Shown piece by piece: positions 54,293 through 54,669 of a stretch of DNA of 54,669 bases. The stretch lies in NCBI GenBank assembly GCA_016874675.1, contig VGTL01000010.1:1-54669 (forward strand), given 5' to 3'. The notes under the pieces were generated by a model, which saw only the letters and a list, made by a program, of their open reading frames with translations, did not search any database and was not told the origin of the DNA. Made by a program: the position numbers and the translations under genes. How positions within the stretch are numbered: position 1 is the first letter of the stretch; the number at the start of each line of letters is the position of its first letter. Origin of the DNA: Methanobacteriota archaeon (GTDB lineage: Archaea > Thermoplasmatota > DTKX01 > VGTL01).

Positions 54293-54315
54293 GACGGGAG
54301 GAAATAGGCGGAAGG

Positions 54316-54326
54316 CTATATAAAAG
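54316..54326 (-). promoter_or_regulatory. TATA box of alaS operon
   Basis: CTTTTATATAG on the minus strand, about 29 nt upstream of ATG 54292. Confidence 0.65.
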
Positions 54327-54333
54327 GGTTATT

Positions 54334-54669
54334 AAGGCAGCAAGGCAGCAAGGGAGCAAGGCAGCAAGGGAGCAAGGCAGCAAGGGAAGGCAGCATGGCA
54401 GGAAGGCAGAAAGGCAGCAAGGGAGGCAGCACCGTAGAAGACCGCTGCGGCGGTCTTCTCGGCCTAGGCGAGCGAAGCTCGCCTGCGGAGGCAGCAAGGG
54501 AAGGCAGCATGGCAGGAAGGCAGAAAGGCAGCAAGGGAAGGCAGCAAGGCAGCAAGGGAGCAAGGCAGCAAGGGAAGGCAGCATGGCAGGAAGGCAGAAA
54601 GGCAGCAAGGGAGGCAGCACCGTAGAAGACCGCTGCGGCGGTCTTCTCGGCCTAGGCGAGCGAAGCTCG
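54334..54669. repeat. GGCAGCAAGG array with 188-bp higher-order repeat (array E, cut by window end)
   Basis: Left-arm units (GGCAGCAAGG, GGCAGCATGG, GGCAGGAAGG, GGCAGAAAGG) interrupted twice, at 54427 and 54615, by the same insert of about 55 bp. The insert contains hairpins AGAAGACCGC/GCGGTCTTCT and GGCGAGC/GCTCGCC. Period between inserts 188 bp. No credible gene in this 340-bp stretch; the matching right arm, if any, lies beyond the window. Confidence 0.88.

Noticed and set aside
54180-54620. Open frame rich in LPCCLPLLPF-type sequence upstream of alaS (and similar ones at other arrays)
   Set aside because: It is a translation of the GGCAGCAAGG repeat; the same Leu/Pro/Cys-rich pattern appears at every array and has no protein character.

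Overview
The window looks archaeal. The evidence is intergenic TATA boxes about 25-30 nt upstream of start codons with little or no leader, an intron-containing tRNA-Pro, an ArlH/ArlI (FlaH/FlaI) ATPase pair, archaeal-type AlaRS, heterodisulfide reductase (Hdr) genes and a DUF35 acyl-CoA protein. GC is high. The large secreted proteins with FnIII, CARDB-like, carboxypeptidase-regulatory-like and FG-GAP repeats, plus the Hdr-rich redox metabolism, suggest an anaerobic Thermoplasmatota-like archaeon. The phylum assignment is inference only.

Layout. 0-12.4 kb (minus strand): one tightly coupled redox operon, read from the right as hdrC, hdrB, [N-terminal HdrA module::NuoE], [NuoF::GltD/NfnB-like], [NuoG N-terminus::rest of HdrA::complete HdrA], a further hdrA, mvhD and an FrhB/FdhB-like F420 oxidoreductase subunit. 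The first HdrA appears split in frame by a NADH-dehydrogenase-like diaphorase cassette. This is the most unusual system in the window. 12.5-18.2 kb (minus): a secreted PKD protein, ArlI, ArlH and an NAD-kinase-like protein. 18.5-20.7 kb (minus): kbl and tdh, the threonine-to-glycine plus acetyl-CoA route. 21.0-21.4 kb: tRNA-Arg(GCG) followed by 139-bp structured tandem repeats. 21.4-22.0 kb: tag glycosylase (plus). 22.1-42.9 kb: a cell-surface region with a 2772-aa repeat protein, an FG-GAP propeller protein, a CARDB-like/charged-tail protein, an FnIII/SBBP-like propeller protein and a DOMON/b561-like protein, with a proline dehydrogenase between them. 43.0-47.7 kb (plus): EamA transporter, thiolase and a DUF35::3-hydroxyacyl-CoA dehydrogenase::enoyl-CoA hydratase fusion. 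47.8-49.0 kb: tRNA-Pro(GGG) with intron, then an M24 Xaa-Pro peptidase. 49.0-54.3 kb (minus): alaS, a small ORF, a GT4 glycosyltransferase and a frameshifted TerB-like gene.

Putative metabolism: peptides and amino acids (Xaa-Pro peptidase, proline dehydrogenase, Tdh/Kbl) and acyl-CoAs (thiolase plus hydratase/dehydrogenase fusion) would be oxidised. The reduced carriers NAD(P)H, F420H2 and ferredoxin could be balanced by the Hdr/diaphorase complex through flavin-based electron bifurcation or confurcation.

Many spacers carry degenerate short-unit arrays (GGCAGCAAGG, GGCGCAAGG and GGGTGCC families), often as left and right arms forming giant imperfect palindromes. Some arrays run into coding sequence (both ends of hdrC, the 3' end of the NAD-kinase-like gene).
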